A stretch of DNA of 64,000 nt from Mycobacteroides sp. LB1 (GTDB taxonomy: Bacteria > Actinomycetota > Actinomycetes > Mycobacteriales > Mycobacteriaceae), in NCBI RefSeq assembly GCF_013449725.1, contig NZ_JACCFF010000001.1, positions 1,488,001 to 1,552,000 of the forward strand. Direction: 5' to 3'. Under the pieces are notes generated by a model. The model searched no databases. It was not told the DNA's origin and saw only the letters and a list, made by a program, of their open reading frames with translations. Shown piece after piece: positions 1 through 8,838 of this stretch; within the stretch, counting starts at the first letter, position 1; every line of letters begins with the position of its first letter. The position numbers and the translations under genes were made by a program.

Positions 1-1
1 A

Positions 2-256
2 GGCGCCGCAGCGGAATTACGCCAGGCATACCTGGTCAATCCGCACGATATCGACGGCGTGAAGGACGGTATCGAGTCTGCGCTCAACCAGGCCCCGGAG
101 GAAGGGCGGCGCCGGATGCGGGCGCTACGCCGCCAGGTACTCGCTCACGACGTGGATCGGTGGGCGCGCGCATTTCTCGAGGCGCTGGCGACTCCCGCCA
201 CCGGTGACTCGATCGCACCGGAGCAGCCCGCGGTATTGGGCGGCGAGCCTCTCTAG
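2..256 (+). CDS. otsA: Trehalose-6-phosphate synthase, C-terminal end (partial)
   Basis: Only the last 84 codons are in the window; the reading frame is open from base 2 to the TAG at 254-256. The translated end ([18 protein letters not shown], later [10 protein letters not shown]) reads like the C-terminal helix region of GT20 trehalose-6-phosphate synthases, which make trehalose-6-phosphate from UDP-glucose and glucose-6-phosphate in the cytoplasm. Position supports it: in M. tuberculosis otsA (Rv3490) lies just beyond the last mce4 genes. The stop overlaps by 4 bases the stop of the converging Mce-associated gene. The catalytic part is outside the window, so the call rests on the tail plus synteny. 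Confidence 0.85.
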   Translation, partial: GAAAELRQAYLVNPHDIDGVKDGIESALNQAPEEGRRRMRALRRQVLAHDVDRWARAFLEALATPATGDSIAPEQPAVLGGEPL

Positions 257-735
257 AGTGGCGTGATGTAGGCGATCAACCACTTGTCGCCGACACGCTC
301 ATAGTTCACCTGAATCGACGACGAGTCATACACCGGAGTGCGCGACTGGTCGGTGATGGTGCGGTTCATGTACACCACCACCTGCGCCGAGTCTCTATGT
401 GCGGCAATGATTCCGGTACCTACGATGCTTGTCTGGCTGACGATCTTGCGCTGTTTGGCCTGCGGGATGATCTCCCTGTTGGCCTTGTCTTGGAACTCGC
501 GCCGGTACTCAGGAGTCAGCCCCGCGTACTGTTGGTCGAGACTGCGTTCGACGGTCTGGTAGTCGTATCCGAAGATACTTCCAACCTGCTTGCCGGCCTG
601 CTTGATCAGTGTTTCACCGGCGGCCCGACTGGCCTTCGTGTCGACCCTGTGCCAGTACATTCCGCCTGCGACGGCCGACAACCCGATCACGGCGAGCACC
701 ACGGTCGCGACGAATACTCTTGTCAACCAGCGCAT
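253..735 (-). CDS. mam4B: Mce-associated membrane protein (Rv3492c type)
   Basis: A 160-residue protein with one N-terminal membrane segment (about residues 6-28) followed by an exported alpha/beta domain of the Mce-associated (SnoaL-like) fold. Such Mam proteins are thought to stabilise the Mce importer in the cell envelope. I use the ATG at 735 because it overlaps the preceding gene's TGA (ATGA); an upstream start 7 codons earlier is possible but would run into that gene. It is the last gene of the mce4 operon and converges on otsA with a 4-base overlap. Family assignment comes from length, topology and its place at the operon end; the exact molecular role is not known. Confidence 0.85.
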   Translation of the reverse strand: MRWLTRVFVATVVLAVIGLSAVAGGMYWHRVDTKASRAAGETLIKQAGKQVGSIFGYDYQTVERSLDQQYAGLTPEYRREFQDKANREIIPQAKQRKIVSQTSIVGTGIIAAHRDSAQVVVYMNRTITDQSRTPVYDSSSIQVNYERVGDKWLIAYITPL

Positions 736-1463
736 CAGCTCTGCCCGTCCGGCCACCGCAGGTCATACGCCGTCATGTTGCCCTGCTGATCCTCGGCGAC
801 GATCATCCGCATGCGGTACGACTTGGAGGGCTCGTTGACCCCCGAGTCGGCGTTGGTGAGGGTCACGCGCGCGGAGATGAGTATCGAGGCCTTCTTGCTC
901 ACCTCGTCGACACTCTCCAGGCTCGCCTTCTTGATCACCACCTCCGAGCTGGACCCGGTTTGGTGGTACAGCGCTTTGAGATTGGCAGTGTTGTCGGGGT
1001 TGAACGTGCCCCGCAACGGTCCGCTGGTGCTGTTAACGAACTGGTCGACATTCTTGTCAATGCTGTCCTGGCCGTAAGTCATCATGTTCGTCACCGTCTG
1101 CACGGCGGTGTCTACGAAGCGCTGATCGCGCGCGGCCTGAAGGTCATCGCGATGCTGAGCGCGGCCCATGAGCGCTACCGCCACCCCTAAGGCACCGATG
1201 AGCACTACCGCGGCCACCGCCGCGACCCGGGCCACCGCGCGCGCGTTACCGGTACGCCGTGAAGCCGCAACGGAGGGCTCGGGTTTCGACCGGGCCTCGG
1301 TGCGGCCCAACGAAACACTGATGGGCTCGGCACCGATCTCACCCGTCGGGCCGGCAGGTCGAGCCGCCCGGCGCCGGGTCACCGATGATGAGCCACTTGC
1401 GCGAAGACCATCAGGCTGCGGTGGCTCCGTCATATCTTCTTGGGTCATATCTTCTTGGGTCAT
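735..1463 (-). CDS. mam4A: Mce-associated membrane protein (Rv3493c type)
   Basis: About 242 residues: a long Arg/Pro/Ser-rich cytoplasmic N-terminus, one membrane segment (roughly residues 78-100, VARVAAVAAVVLIGALGVAV), then an exported Mam domain. Start chosen at 1463, where ATG overlaps the mce4F stop (ATGA). The first ten residues are MTQED twice, encoded by a perfect 15-bp tandem repeat, so three in-frame ATGs lie 15 bp apart and the real start may be any of them. The N-terminus also carries DGLRASGSSS, encoded by a copy of the interspersed repeat found elsewhere in the window. Likely an accessory factor of the Mce4 sterol importer. Confidence 0.85.
   Translation of the reverse strand: MTQEDMTQEDMTEPPQPDGLRASGSSSVTRRRAARPAGPTGEIGAEPISVSLGRTEARSKPEPSVAASRRTGNARAVARVAAVAAVVLIGALGVAVALMGRAQHRDDLQAARDQRFVDTAVQTVTNMMTYGQDSIDKNVDQFVNSTSGPLRGTFNPDNTANLKALYHQTGSSSEVVIKKASLESVDEVSKKASILISARVTLTNADSGVNEPSKSYRMRMIVAEDQQGNMTAYDLRWPDGQS
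1387..1410 (+). repeat. Interspersed repeat copy, in frame inside mam4A
   Basis: 24 bases beginning GATGAGCC and ending GCGAAGACCA, matching the two copies at 32297-32353 with one change (A for G at the ninth base). It lies inside the coding region for the low-complexity N-terminus of mam4A and encodes, on the minus strand, residues read as GLRASGSS. Confidence 0.75.
1431..1460. repeat. Perfect 15-bp tandem duplication at the mam4A start
   Basis: The 15-mer CATATCTTCTTGGGT occurs twice without gap (1431-1445, 1446-1460), followed by CAT at 1461. On the minus strand it encodes MTQED twice and then MTEPP, giving three possible ATG starts in phase. Confidence 0.9.
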
Positions 1464-2983
1464 ACCGGCTTCGGCCCCAACATCAGATCCGCCCACGTCT
1501 CCGCCTCACTGCCACGGTCCAGCGCGGGCGCATAGACGCTTGGCTGATTATTGCCGTCGAGAAAGACGCCGCTCTTCGGATCATAGGCACGGGCGACCAT
1601 CGGCTCCGATTTCGCTGCCACCGGCGTCGCATCGCCCGCCACCTGCGGCGGTGCCGGTGCCGGCGGCGGCAGCAGTGTCGGTGTACCCGGGTCCGGCTCG
1701 GCATCCGGCGGGATGTTCGGGAACTTATTGGGCGGCAGGATGTTCCGAGGATCCTCCACCGGGGTGCCGTACGGTACCGGCGGGCCACGCCACGGGTTAG
1801 TGCCGATCGGCACGTATCCGCGCGGATCGCGGCACAGCTGAATGGTCGGTGCCCGCTTACCGGGGAATTCCTGGCACGGGTAGTTCCTGGCACCGCGCAC
1901 CGCGCTCGGATCGTTCTGTGCGGTCTTGCAGTACATGTCGTTGGGCAGTTCGCGCAGCGTCTCATCGGCCGGGGTGCGCATCAGCGGCGGCGGCACGAAA
2001 CCGGTCAGGCACGGCGGCGGATCACCCAGGTTCAGCCGGAAGTCCAACTTCGCGCCCTCGTCCATCGGCGCACCACCCGCCACGGTCAACAGCGCCGAGA
2101 ACAGCGCCGGGAGAATCACCAGTGACTGCTCGATCGACTTGTTGTAGATAACGCCGACACGACCCAAATTGGCCAGGCTCGCCGCGAGGACCGGGAACGA
2201 CGGACGGATACCCGCGAACAGTTCGGAGGCTTGCTCGGCAGCGCCCGGCGCCACCTTGAGGAACTGCCGCAGCTGCGGATCGGCCTTGACGAAATGATCA
2301 GTCAACGCCGCCAGACTGGACACGCCACCGCGGATGTTGTCACCGCTGCGGATCTGGGCGTCCAGCAGCGGCCCCACCTGATCGATCAATTTGGTGGTGC
2401 TGTCGTAGTTGGTGTTGGCCTCTTGGATCAGCAGCCGTGATGAATCGATCAGCCGGGAAAGCTCCTGACCGGATCCGTTGAACGCCTTGAATGCCTCGGC
2501 CAGCACCTCGCGCAGCCGGGTATCGGCCACGGTGTTCACCAGGCCGTCCGCCTGACGCAACAAGGTGGAGACGTCGGTGGGAATGGAGGTGCGGTCGGTA
2601 CCGATGACATCGCCGTGACGGAGACTCCCGGCCGCACCCGTGGGAGGCGGGGTCAGATCCACGTACTGCTCACCGATGGCGGACACGCTCTTGACAGCGG
2701 CCAGGACATTGCCCGGCACCTTCACATTGTCGTTGAGCCGCATGTTGGCGGTAACGCCCTCAGGAGTCAGCTCAACGTTGGTCACGCGGCCGATCTGCAC
2801 ACCGCGGTAGGTGACGTTCGCGTTCTCGTACAAGCCGCCCGTCGCGACGAATTTTGCCTTTACCTCGTGATTGCCGATACCGAGGGCCGACGGCAACCGC
2901 AGATAGAAGATGGCCATCAGGGCCACGCTGATCACCGTTACCACGGCGAAGATCACCAACTGCGTCTTGATCAGTTTCTCCAT
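1460..2983 (-). CDS. mce4F: Mce4F, MCE-family component of the sterol importer
   Basis: A 507-residue MCE protein: N-terminal membrane anchor (about residues 5-27), MCE domain (about 35-115, with GGLYENANVTYRGVQIGRV), a long helical region, and a Pro-rich C-terminus. The Mce4 complex imports cholesterol and related sterols; the six MCE subunits form the periplasmic conduit and YrbE4A/B the permease. The start at 2983 is set by an ATGA overlap with mce4E; an in-frame extension upstream is ignored because it lies inside mce4E. The Pro-rich tail (PDAEPDPGTPTLLPPPAPAP) is typical of the longer Mce subunits. Identity as F follows from its sixth place among the mce genes and similarity to Rv3494c. 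Confidence 0.95.
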   Translation of the reverse strand: MEKLIKTQLVIFAVVTVISVALMAIFYLRLPSALGIGNHEVKAKFVATGGLYENANVTYRGVQIGRVTNVELTPEGVTANMRLNDNVKVPGNVLAAVKSVSAIGEQYVDLTPPPTGAAGSLRHGDVIGTDRTSIPTDVSTLLRQADGLVNTVADTRLREVLAEAFKAFNGSGQELSRLIDSSRLLIQEANTNYDSTTKLIDQVGPLLDAQIRSGDNIRGGVSSLAALTDHFVKADPQLRQFLKVAPGAAEQASELFAGIRPSFPVLAASLANLGRVGVIYNKSIEQSLVILPALFSALLTVAGGAPMDEGAKLDFRLNLGDPPPCLTGFVPPPLMRTPADETLRELPNDMYCKTAQNDPSAVRGARNYPCQEFPGKRAPTIQLCRDPRGYVPIGTNPWRGPPVPYGTPVEDPRNILPPNKFPNIPPDAEPDPGTPTLLPPPAPAPPQVAGDATPVAAKSEPMVARAYDPKSGVFLDGNNQPSVYAPALDRGSEAETWADLMLGPKPV

Positions 2984-4149
2984 CAGCGACCACCTCCCTG
3001 CGGAGCGGCCGGTGCAGGCAAATCGAACGGGCTGGTCTCCTTGCCGTTCAGGTTGGCCATCGATCCGATCAGCCATTCCGGCGGGTTCACAACGTCGTTG
3101 AAATGCTGCATGTTCGGATCGAAGAACGATGTGGTGAAAAGCGTTTCACCCAGGCGCCGTGCGGTCAGATCGAACGTCACGAACACGTTGAGATAGTCGC
3201 CGCGCACCGCGTTCCTCAGGTACTTGGTGCTGAACGGGAACGTGGGCAGCAGGTCGAGGGAGTCGATCAATACGTCGCGGTTCTCTGCCAATGCCCGAAC
3301 CACCGGGTACAGCCCCTTGAGATCGGCGACGAGATCTTCTTTTGCGGTCCGGAGCACCCGGTCGGTGACCTTCGCGAGGTTTCCTACCGAACGGAACGCC
3401 TCCACGATATTGGCGCGGTTCTCGTTGAGCACCTTCAGCGCGGGCTCGATCGAATCGATTGCACGCCCAAGGCTTTCCTTGTGCTCAGCCAGGACTCGCG
3501 AGAACTTGTCGATGCCCTCGATCGCCGAAACGATGTCACCGCGCTGAGCGTTCAGCGAGGAGATCAGCGTGGCAAGCTTGGGCAGCACCTGGGTCAGGTT
3601 CCCGGTGCGCCCCTTGAACATGTTGTAGGCCTCGTCCGTGATGTCTTGTATCGCACCGAGATTGCCCTTGTTCACCACGACGGACAATGCAGACAGCACC
3701 TCTTCGGTGCTGGGGTACTTACCGGTCCGACTCAGCGGAATGGTCGCGCCACCCTTCAACCGCCCCTCCGCGGGCTCCGCAGTGGGGGCGGCCAGCTCGA
3801 TGTGCTGCGAGCCGAGAAGACTGGTCTGGGCGACCTTCGCAACAGCATTGGCAGGCAGCTGGACTTGCGGGCCCAATGCCACCTTGACCGCCGCATACCA
3901 AGACCCATCGGGTTTTTGGGCGGCATCGATACCGGAGACACTGCCCACAGTGACGTCGTCCACCATGACCGGGGAGTTCTGCGGCAACGTGGTGACATCG
4001 GGTAGTTCGACGGTGATCGTGTAGGAGTGTGAGCCGTGTCCTGCAGTTCCCGGAAGAGTCAGCGAGTTGAGCCCATTGAACTGACATCCGCTCGCGACTA
4101 CGGCGACACCAACACTGAGCGCCATGCCACGCAATATGTTTCGGCTCAT
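2983..4149 (-). CDS. mce4E: Mce4E lipoprotein (LprN type)
   Basis: 388 residues with a lipoprotein signal peptide: basic start, hydrophobic stretch (ALSVGVAVVASGC) and a lipobox ending at Cys22, so the protein is predicted to be lipid-anchored to the outer face of the membrane. An MCE domain follows (about residues 42-130), then a helical mammalian-cell-entry C-terminal region. In all mce operons the fifth MCE gene is the lipoprotein, as here. Both ends overlap neighbours by 4 bases (ATGA with mce4D; stop with the mce4F start), so translation is probably coupled along the operon. Confidence 0.96.
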   Translation of the reverse strand: MSRNILRGMALSVGVAVVASGCQFNGLNSLTLPGTAGHGSHSYTITVELPDVTTLPQNSPVMVDDVTVGSVSGIDAAQKPDGSWYAAVKVALGPQVQLPANAVAKVAQTSLLGSQHIELAAPTAEPAEGRLKGGATIPLSRTGKYPSTEEVLSALSVVVNKGNLGAIQDITDEAYNMFKGRTGNLTQVLPKLATLISSLNAQRGDIVSAIEGIDKFSRVLAEHKESLGRAIDSIEPALKVLNENRANIVEAFRSVGNLAKVTDRVLRTAKEDLVADLKGLYPVVRALAENRDVLIDSLDLLPTFPFSTKYLRNAVRGDYLNVFVTFDLTARRLGETLFTTSFFDPNMQHFNDVVNPPEWLIGSMANLNGKETSPFDLPAPAAPQGGGR

Positions 4150-5543
4150 CGTGGCGCTCCCGGAATCATGGGCGTTGCCTGATCCGCCGCTGGAGCTGCG
4201 GGGAATCCCGGTGGCACCGGCCCCGGCTCAGCGGGACGCAGTTCTGTACCGGGAGGCGGCGGTGCGTTGACCTCATCGGGCCCGAGCATCAGTGCGCTGA
4301 GGTCCTGGGGTGACGGCTTGGGCGGCGGCGGCGCGCCGTTGGGGCGAACCCAGACCAGGTCCTCACGCGGCGCCTCGGACTTCGCTTCGGTCTCGGGGGT
4401 GTCGTAGATGATCTGTCCCTTGTACGCCGAGATCTGGTTGATCGGGTGCAGCAGGATCGGGGCGTAGTTGAAGGTCGCGCGGCGCAGCACGGGACCCATC
4501 CGTTCACGGCAGATCTCGGCCCGCTTCAGATACTCGGTCTTGGTACCTGTTTCGAACACACCACCGCAGATGAACTGAACCGGATTGGCCAGGTTCGGAA
4601 TCGAGAGCATTCCGTTCAACGTGCCGGCTGCCGGGTTGTAGATGTTGTAGAAGTTGGCGAGGCCGTTCGGTGCGACGTGGAGGATCTGCTCGACGTCGTC
4701 GCTCTGGTCGGAGAAGATCTTCACGAAATCGCTCAGTTTGTTCACCGAGTCAATGAGCGCGGAGTTGGTGTCTCCCAGGAAACCTCGCACATCGGTGAGT
4801 GCCTGGTTGAGCGCGCCAAGGGTGGGACCGAGGTTCTCGGTGCTGGCCGCCAGCACCTTGGAGACCGACGCCAGATGGGTGCTGAACTGTACGACTTGCT
4901 CGTTGGAGTTCGCCAATGCATCTACCAGCACCTGAAGGTTCTTGATGGTGCCGAACAGATCCGTGCGCGAGTCCCCCAGCCGCCCGGCCGCTTGTGAGAG
5001 CTCACGGACCGAATTGCGGAACGAGTCACCGTTGCCGTCGAAAGTGCTGGCCGCCTGGTTGATGAAATCGCTTACCGGACCTTTAGATTCGCCTTGTGGC
5101 CCCAAGCTATCGCTGAGCTTGGCCAGTTCGGTCTTGACCTCGTCCCACTCGATCGGGACCGCGGTCTTATCCAGCCCCAACGACGCCCCGTCGCCCAGCG
5201 CCGGCCCCTCGGTGTAGGCAGGGGTCAGCTGAACAAACCTGGCACTCACCAGGTTCGGGGCCATGATGATCGCTTGAGCCCCCTGAGGCACCTTGAACTC
5301 GTCGGGGATCTCCATGGTGACCTTCACGTCACCTTCACGCGGCTCGACGGCGCTAATGCGCCCGGCCTTCACGCCGAGAATCCGAACATCATCGCCCGGG
5401 TACAGCGCGATGGCAGAGGTGAAGTGACCGACGAGTTTGTGCGTCCCGCGGCTGGGCCACACCCAATACAGCAGGCCGCCCACCAGAGCGACGGCAAGCA
5501 TCGCGAAGGCGCTCCGCTTGAGCCAAGTCTTTGATGCTGTCAT
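4146..5543 (-). CDS. mce4D: Mce4D, MCE-family component of the sterol importer
   Basis: 465 residues: N-terminal anchor (SAFAMLAVALVGGLLYWVW), MCE domain (about 36-115, ALYPGDDVRILGVKAGRI), helical region, and a Pro-rich C-terminus (PPPPKPSPQDLSALMLGPDE). The stop overlaps the mce4E start by 4 bases, and its ATG overlaps the mce4C stop in the same way. It is the fourth MCE subunit of the mce4 operon, acting in the envelope as part of the sterol channel. Start and length agree with the mycobacterial family. Confidence 0.95.
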   Translation of the reverse strand: MTASKTWLKRSAFAMLAVALVGGLLYWVWPSRGTHKLVGHFTSAIALYPGDDVRILGVKAGRISAVEPREGDVKVTMEIPDEFKVPQGAQAIIMAPNLVSARFVQLTPAYTEGPALGDGASLGLDKTAVPIEWDEVKTELAKLSDSLGPQGESKGPVSDFINQAASTFDGNGDSFRNSVRELSQAAGRLGDSRTDLFGTIKNLQVLVDALANSNEQVVQFSTHLASVSKVLAASTENLGPTLGALNQALTDVRGFLGDTNSALIDSVNKLSDFVKIFSDQSDDVEQILHVAPNGLANFYNIYNPAAGTLNGMLSIPNLANPVQFICGGVFETGTKTEYLKRAEICRERMGPVLRRATFNYAPILLHPINQISAYKGQIIYDTPETEAKSEAPREDLVWVRPNGAPPPPKPSPQDLSALMLGPDEVNAPPPPGTELRPAEPGPVPPGFPAAPAADQATPMIPGAPR

Positions 5544-6598
5544 GGCGATTTCGGCCTCATCACTTGGCGTTCACCGATCAGACCGTTCAGGTAGTCCGAG
5601 AGGCTGGCAGGCAGCTTGCCGGGCTGGAAGTAGGTGTCGAACATGACGGCGGTCAGCGTGGCGGGCGGGAAGCCGTAAACGTTGACATGGAAGCCCGGTC
5701 CAGAGGACACAACCTCACCAAGGGCTGTGCCGTATCCGGGTAGGCGTTTGAGTGCCTCGCTGATGTGCGCCTTCCGCTGGAGCAGATCGTCCAGCACCAC
5801 GCCCAGCTTCTCCATGGTGGGCCGGAACTCTTGGCGGTTATCGGCCACGAATCCGCTGATCTGCTGCGAGAGTCCCTGGACTCGGTTGATCAGCTCACTG
5901 ATGGCCAGACGTCGCTCATCGAGCGCGGCGAACAGTTGATTGCCGTCGGTGACAAGCTTGTTCACCTGCCCGGCACGTTCGGACAGGATCCCACTGACCG
6001 ATTTGGCGCGCGCCAATAGTTGTTCGAGCGCGGCATCGCGGGCGTTCAGCGTGCGCGACAGGGAAGCGACACCGTCCAGAGCGCCACGCAATTGCGGTGT
6101 GGCATCACGCATCGCGTCGGTAAGGACCTGCAGCGACTGGTCCAGCTGCGCCTTGTCTATCCCCCCAGCGGCTCCGCCCAGGTCGCTCAGCGCGGTGTTG
6201 AGCGTGTACGGAGTCGTGGTGCGACCAAGCGGGATCTCGGTGATGCGACCCGACCCAAGCGGGGTGACCGAAACCGATTTCTCGCCCAGCACGGTGCTGG
6301 TCCTGATCGCGGCCAGTGACTGGTCGCCGAGATGGATGGAACGATCCACCGTGAAGGTCACACGAACCTTGTTGCCCGTCAAGGACACATTCTTAACTTG
6401 ACCCACCTTGATGCCCGAGACGAAGACGTTGCCGCCCGCCTCGATGCCTCCGGAGTCCGCGAAATACCCGGTGTACTCCCTGCCTTGCGGCCAGAAGGGC
6501 AGGCCCGTGTAGCCGAAGGCGACGAGCACCACCATCGTCACCGCGGCGATACCGAAGATGCCGGTCCGTACCGGATCTTTCTCCCCTATGTCACTCAT
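5540..6598 (-). CDS. mce4C: Mce4C, MCE-family component of the sterol importer
   Basis: 352 residues from the ATG at 6598 (MSDIGEKDPVRTG). An in-frame start 15 codons upstream is rejected because it lies deeper inside mce4B; the chosen start overlaps the mce4B stop by 8 bases. Features: membrane anchor (about 14-34), MCE domain (ADSGGIEAGGNVFVSGIKVG, about 46-125), then a long helical region with heptad-like stretches (LAISELINRVQGLSQQISGF) expected to line the tunnel. It lacks a Pro-rich tail, as is usual for the C subunit. Confidence 0.95.
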   Translation of the reverse strand: MSDIGEKDPVRTGIFGIAAVTMVVLVAFGYTGLPFWPQGREYTGYFADSGGIEAGGNVFVSGIKVGQVKNVSLTGNKVRVTFTVDRSIHLGDQSLAAIRTSTVLGEKSVSVTPLGSGRITEIPLGRTTTPYTLNTALSDLGGAAGGIDKAQLDQSLQVLTDAMRDATPQLRGALDGVASLSRTLNARDAALEQLLARAKSVSGILSERAGQVNKLVTDGNQLFAALDERRLAISELINRVQGLSQQISGFVADNRQEFRPTMEKLGVVLDDLLQRKAHISEALKRLPGYGTALGEVVSSGPGFHVNVYGFPPATLTAVMFDTYFQPGKLPASLSDYLNGLIGERQVMRPKSP

Positions 6599-7628
6599 TC
6601 TTGAAGGAACACCTGCCCTTCGATGGGTCGGGCGGTCCACCAAACGGGATCAACCAATCGGTTCCGACGGGTCCGTTGACCTTGATCCGGATGGAGCAGT
6701 AAAAGATGTTGAAGAAGGATCCGTAGGCGCCAAGAGCGTTGAGCCGCAGGTAGTTCTCGGCCAAGTTCTCGACGACGACGTTGATATCGGCCTTACGCTC
6801 GTCCATCCGGGTGGCCAGCTGGCGCGTTTGTTCGATGGTGCCCTTGATATACGGGCGGGTGTCCTTGAGCACCGATTCCAGCGATGAGGCCGTCGAAGCA
6901 AGCGGCGGCAAGGCGCCGGCAATCACGTCGCGTTGTTGTGCCAAGCCGGAGACCAGCTGCTGCAGCTGATCGACGCTCGATGAGAACTGGCTGCTCTTCG
7001 AATCGAGGGTGGCAAGCACTTCGTTCAAATGGTTGATCACATCGCCGATCAGCTGATCGCGTTCGGCCAGTCCTGAGGTGAATGAGGAGGTGTCGCCCAG
7101 CAATTGGGAAAGCGTCCCACCCTGGCCCTGCAGGATCTGAATGAACGCGTTGCTGATCTCGTTGACCTTCGCGGCGTCGAATCCCTTGACCACCGGCCGA
7201 AGTCCGCCGAGTAGCGCATCCAGATCGAGGGCGGGCTGGGTGTGCTCCTTGTCGAGCGTTCCGCCGTCGGGCAGCTTGCGCAGCTCTCCAGGACCTGAGG
7301 AGATCTCCAGATACCGGTCGCCGACCAGGTTCTCGTACCTGATGATCGCCCGGCTAGAGCTGTAGAGCTGGTATTTCGAATCGACGTCGAAGGTGACGTC
7401 GACATTGTTGTCCCGGCTGAGAGACACATCCTTGACGCGCCCCACCGGGACGCCGGCAATGCGGACCTTCTGCCCGGATCTCAAATCGGATGCCGTGGTG
7501 AAGATTGCGTGATAGCGCTTGCCCGCACCGAACCGAAACTCACCGAAGGTGATGATCAGACCCGCCGCCACCAGCAGCATGACCACGGTGAAGACGATGA
7601 CCTTGACCTGTGTGCTTCTGTTCCTCAT
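6591..7628 (-). CDS. mce4B: Mce4B, MCE-family component of the sterol importer
   Basis: 345 residues with an N-terminal anchor (VIVFTVVMLLVAAGLIITFG), MCE domain (about 38-115, TASDLRSGQKVRIAGVPVGR) and helical C-terminal region ending in DPSKGRCSFKNE. Conserved cysteines near the C-terminus (FYCSIR, GRCSF) are common in B subunits. The gene follows mce4A directly (the TAA of mce4A occupies 7629-7631) and overlaps mce4C by 8 bases. Part of the Mce4 sterol uptake complex. Confidence 0.95.
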   Translation of the reverse strand: MRNRSTQVKVIVFTVVMLLVAAGLIITFGEFRFGAGKRYHAIFTTASDLRSGQKVRIAGVPVGRVKDVSLSRDNNVDVTFDVDSKYQLYSSSRAIIRYENLVGDRYLEISSGPGELRKLPDGGTLDKEHTQPALDLDALLGGLRPVVKGFDAAKVNEISNAFIQILQGQGGTLSQLLGDTSSFTSGLAERDQLIGDVINHLNEVLATLDSKSSQFSSSVDQLQQLVSGLAQQRDVIAGALPPLASTASSLESVLKDTRPYIKGTIEQTRQLATRMDERKADINVVVENLAENYLRLNALGAYGSFFNIFYCSIRIKVNGPVGTDWLIPFGGPPDPSKGRCSFKNE

Positions 7629-8831
7629 TTAGAACTCACTTCGCTTCGCGAAGGAGCCGTTGTAGAGGTACTGCAGGGTGTCGGGAGCGTTGACTTGCAG
7701 TTCTTCCACCGGCTTGTACGGGATGTAGGCGTTATCGGTCACCAGGAAGGGCGATCGGTACCAGGAACCGTTCTGCGCCTTCGTCGGAATATTCGGTAGG
7801 CCACGGCAATTGGGTCCGCCTGAGCCGTTCACGATGGGCAGGCTGTCCGGATACGTGTATACCGGCGCACCCAACGGAAAACTGTTGCTCAGGAACAGAC
7901 CTGGCCGAACGCCACCGATCAGCGGTGTGAAGGTCACCAGCGCTTTGGAGATCGCCTGCAGCGTGCAGGGAATTTCCGGCGAGTACCTGCCGAGCAGTGT
8001 GGTGGGGGCCCGTAACCGCTGCAGCGCCGCCGTGAGGTCTTTCTCTGCGGGGGCAAGGGTTTCGTATCCGTTATTGCCCAACCCGATGGCGGCCAGCAGC
8101 GTCTGCTTGAGGTCCTGCTGCTGGTCGACGATCGTGCGGCTCAGGGTAGGCACATTGTCGAGGATGCGCACGATGTCCTGCGCGGAGTCGCCGTAGATCT
8201 GTCCCACCTGCGCGGCCTTCTGGAAATCTTGCTGCAGCACAGGAAGTTTCGGATTCAGCTGATCCAGGTATTGATCGAGCTCAACAAGGCCCTGCCCGAA
8301 GTTGTCCCCGTTCCCGCGCAATCCTTCACCGACGGCGGTCAGGGTGGCGTTGAGGTTGACCGGGTCGATCTTGCCGAGCAATCGGGCGAGGTTCTCGAAC
8401 ACGGTGTTGACTTCGAGGGCCACCGACTCGGCGGTCACCGTCGCACCCGGTCGCAGCGATGAATCCGAAGGCTGTTGCGGAGCGAGGAATTCCACCGACT
8501 TGGCGCCGAACACCGTGGTACCCGCGATGCGGACAGTGGCGTTCGACGGAATCAACCTGAGGTCTTTGGTGTTGACGGCGAGTTCCAGCTTCGCCTGCTC
8601 GCTGGCATAGGTGATCGACTTGACCTTGCCGATCTGCAGGCCATGGAACTTGACCTTGCCGCCCTCCTCCATCACCAGACCGGCCCGCGGCGAGACGACG
8701 GTGATGGACTTGGTATCCGAAAAGGCGTCGTTGTAAGCGAAATAGGTCAGCGCGGTGAACCCCACCAGCAGCGCAGCCAACACCGTGCCGGCAAGCCGGA
8801 CGGATCGACGCGATGAGTCTGCGGATGACAT
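7629..8831 (-). CDS. mce4A: Mce4A, MCE-family component of the sterol importer
   Basis: 400 residues from the ATG at 8831 (MSSADSSRRSVRLAG). The open frame extends 42 codons further upstream, but those codons lie within yrbE4B in another frame, so the internal ATG, 7 bp after the yrbE4B stop, is preferred. Membrane anchor at about 15-35, MCE domain at about 42-120 (VVSPRAGLVMEEGGKVKFHG), helical domain, and a Cys-containing C-terminal region (EIPCTLQAI, GPNCRGLPN). It is the first MCE gene after the permease genes, as in every mce operon. Confidence 0.95.
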   Translation of the reverse strand: MSSADSSRRSVRLAGTVLAALLVGFTALTYFAYNDAFSDTKSITVVSPRAGLVMEEGGKVKFHGLQIGKVKSITYASEQAKLELAVNTKDLRLIPSNATVRIAGTTVFGAKSVEFLAPQQPSDSSLRPGATVTAESVALEVNTVFENLARLLGKIDPVNLNATLTAVGEGLRGNGDNFGQGLVELDQYLDQLNPKLPVLQQDFQKAAQVGQIYGDSAQDIVRILDNVPTLSRTIVDQQQDLKQTLLAAIGLGNNGYETLAPAEKDLTAALQRLRAPTTLLGRYSPEIPCTLQAISKALVTFTPLIGGVRPGLFLSNSFPLGAPVYTYPDSLPIVNGSGGPNCRGLPNIPTKAQNGSWYRSPFLVTDNAYIPYKPVEELQVNAPDTLQYLYNGSFAKRSEF

Positions 8832-8838
8832 CTGGTCC

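Noticed and set aside
1168..2125. Long plus-strand open frames opposite the mce4 genes
   Set aside because: They are Arg/Pro-rich shadows of the GC-rich mce4F and mam4A frames, without a ribosome site or any family.
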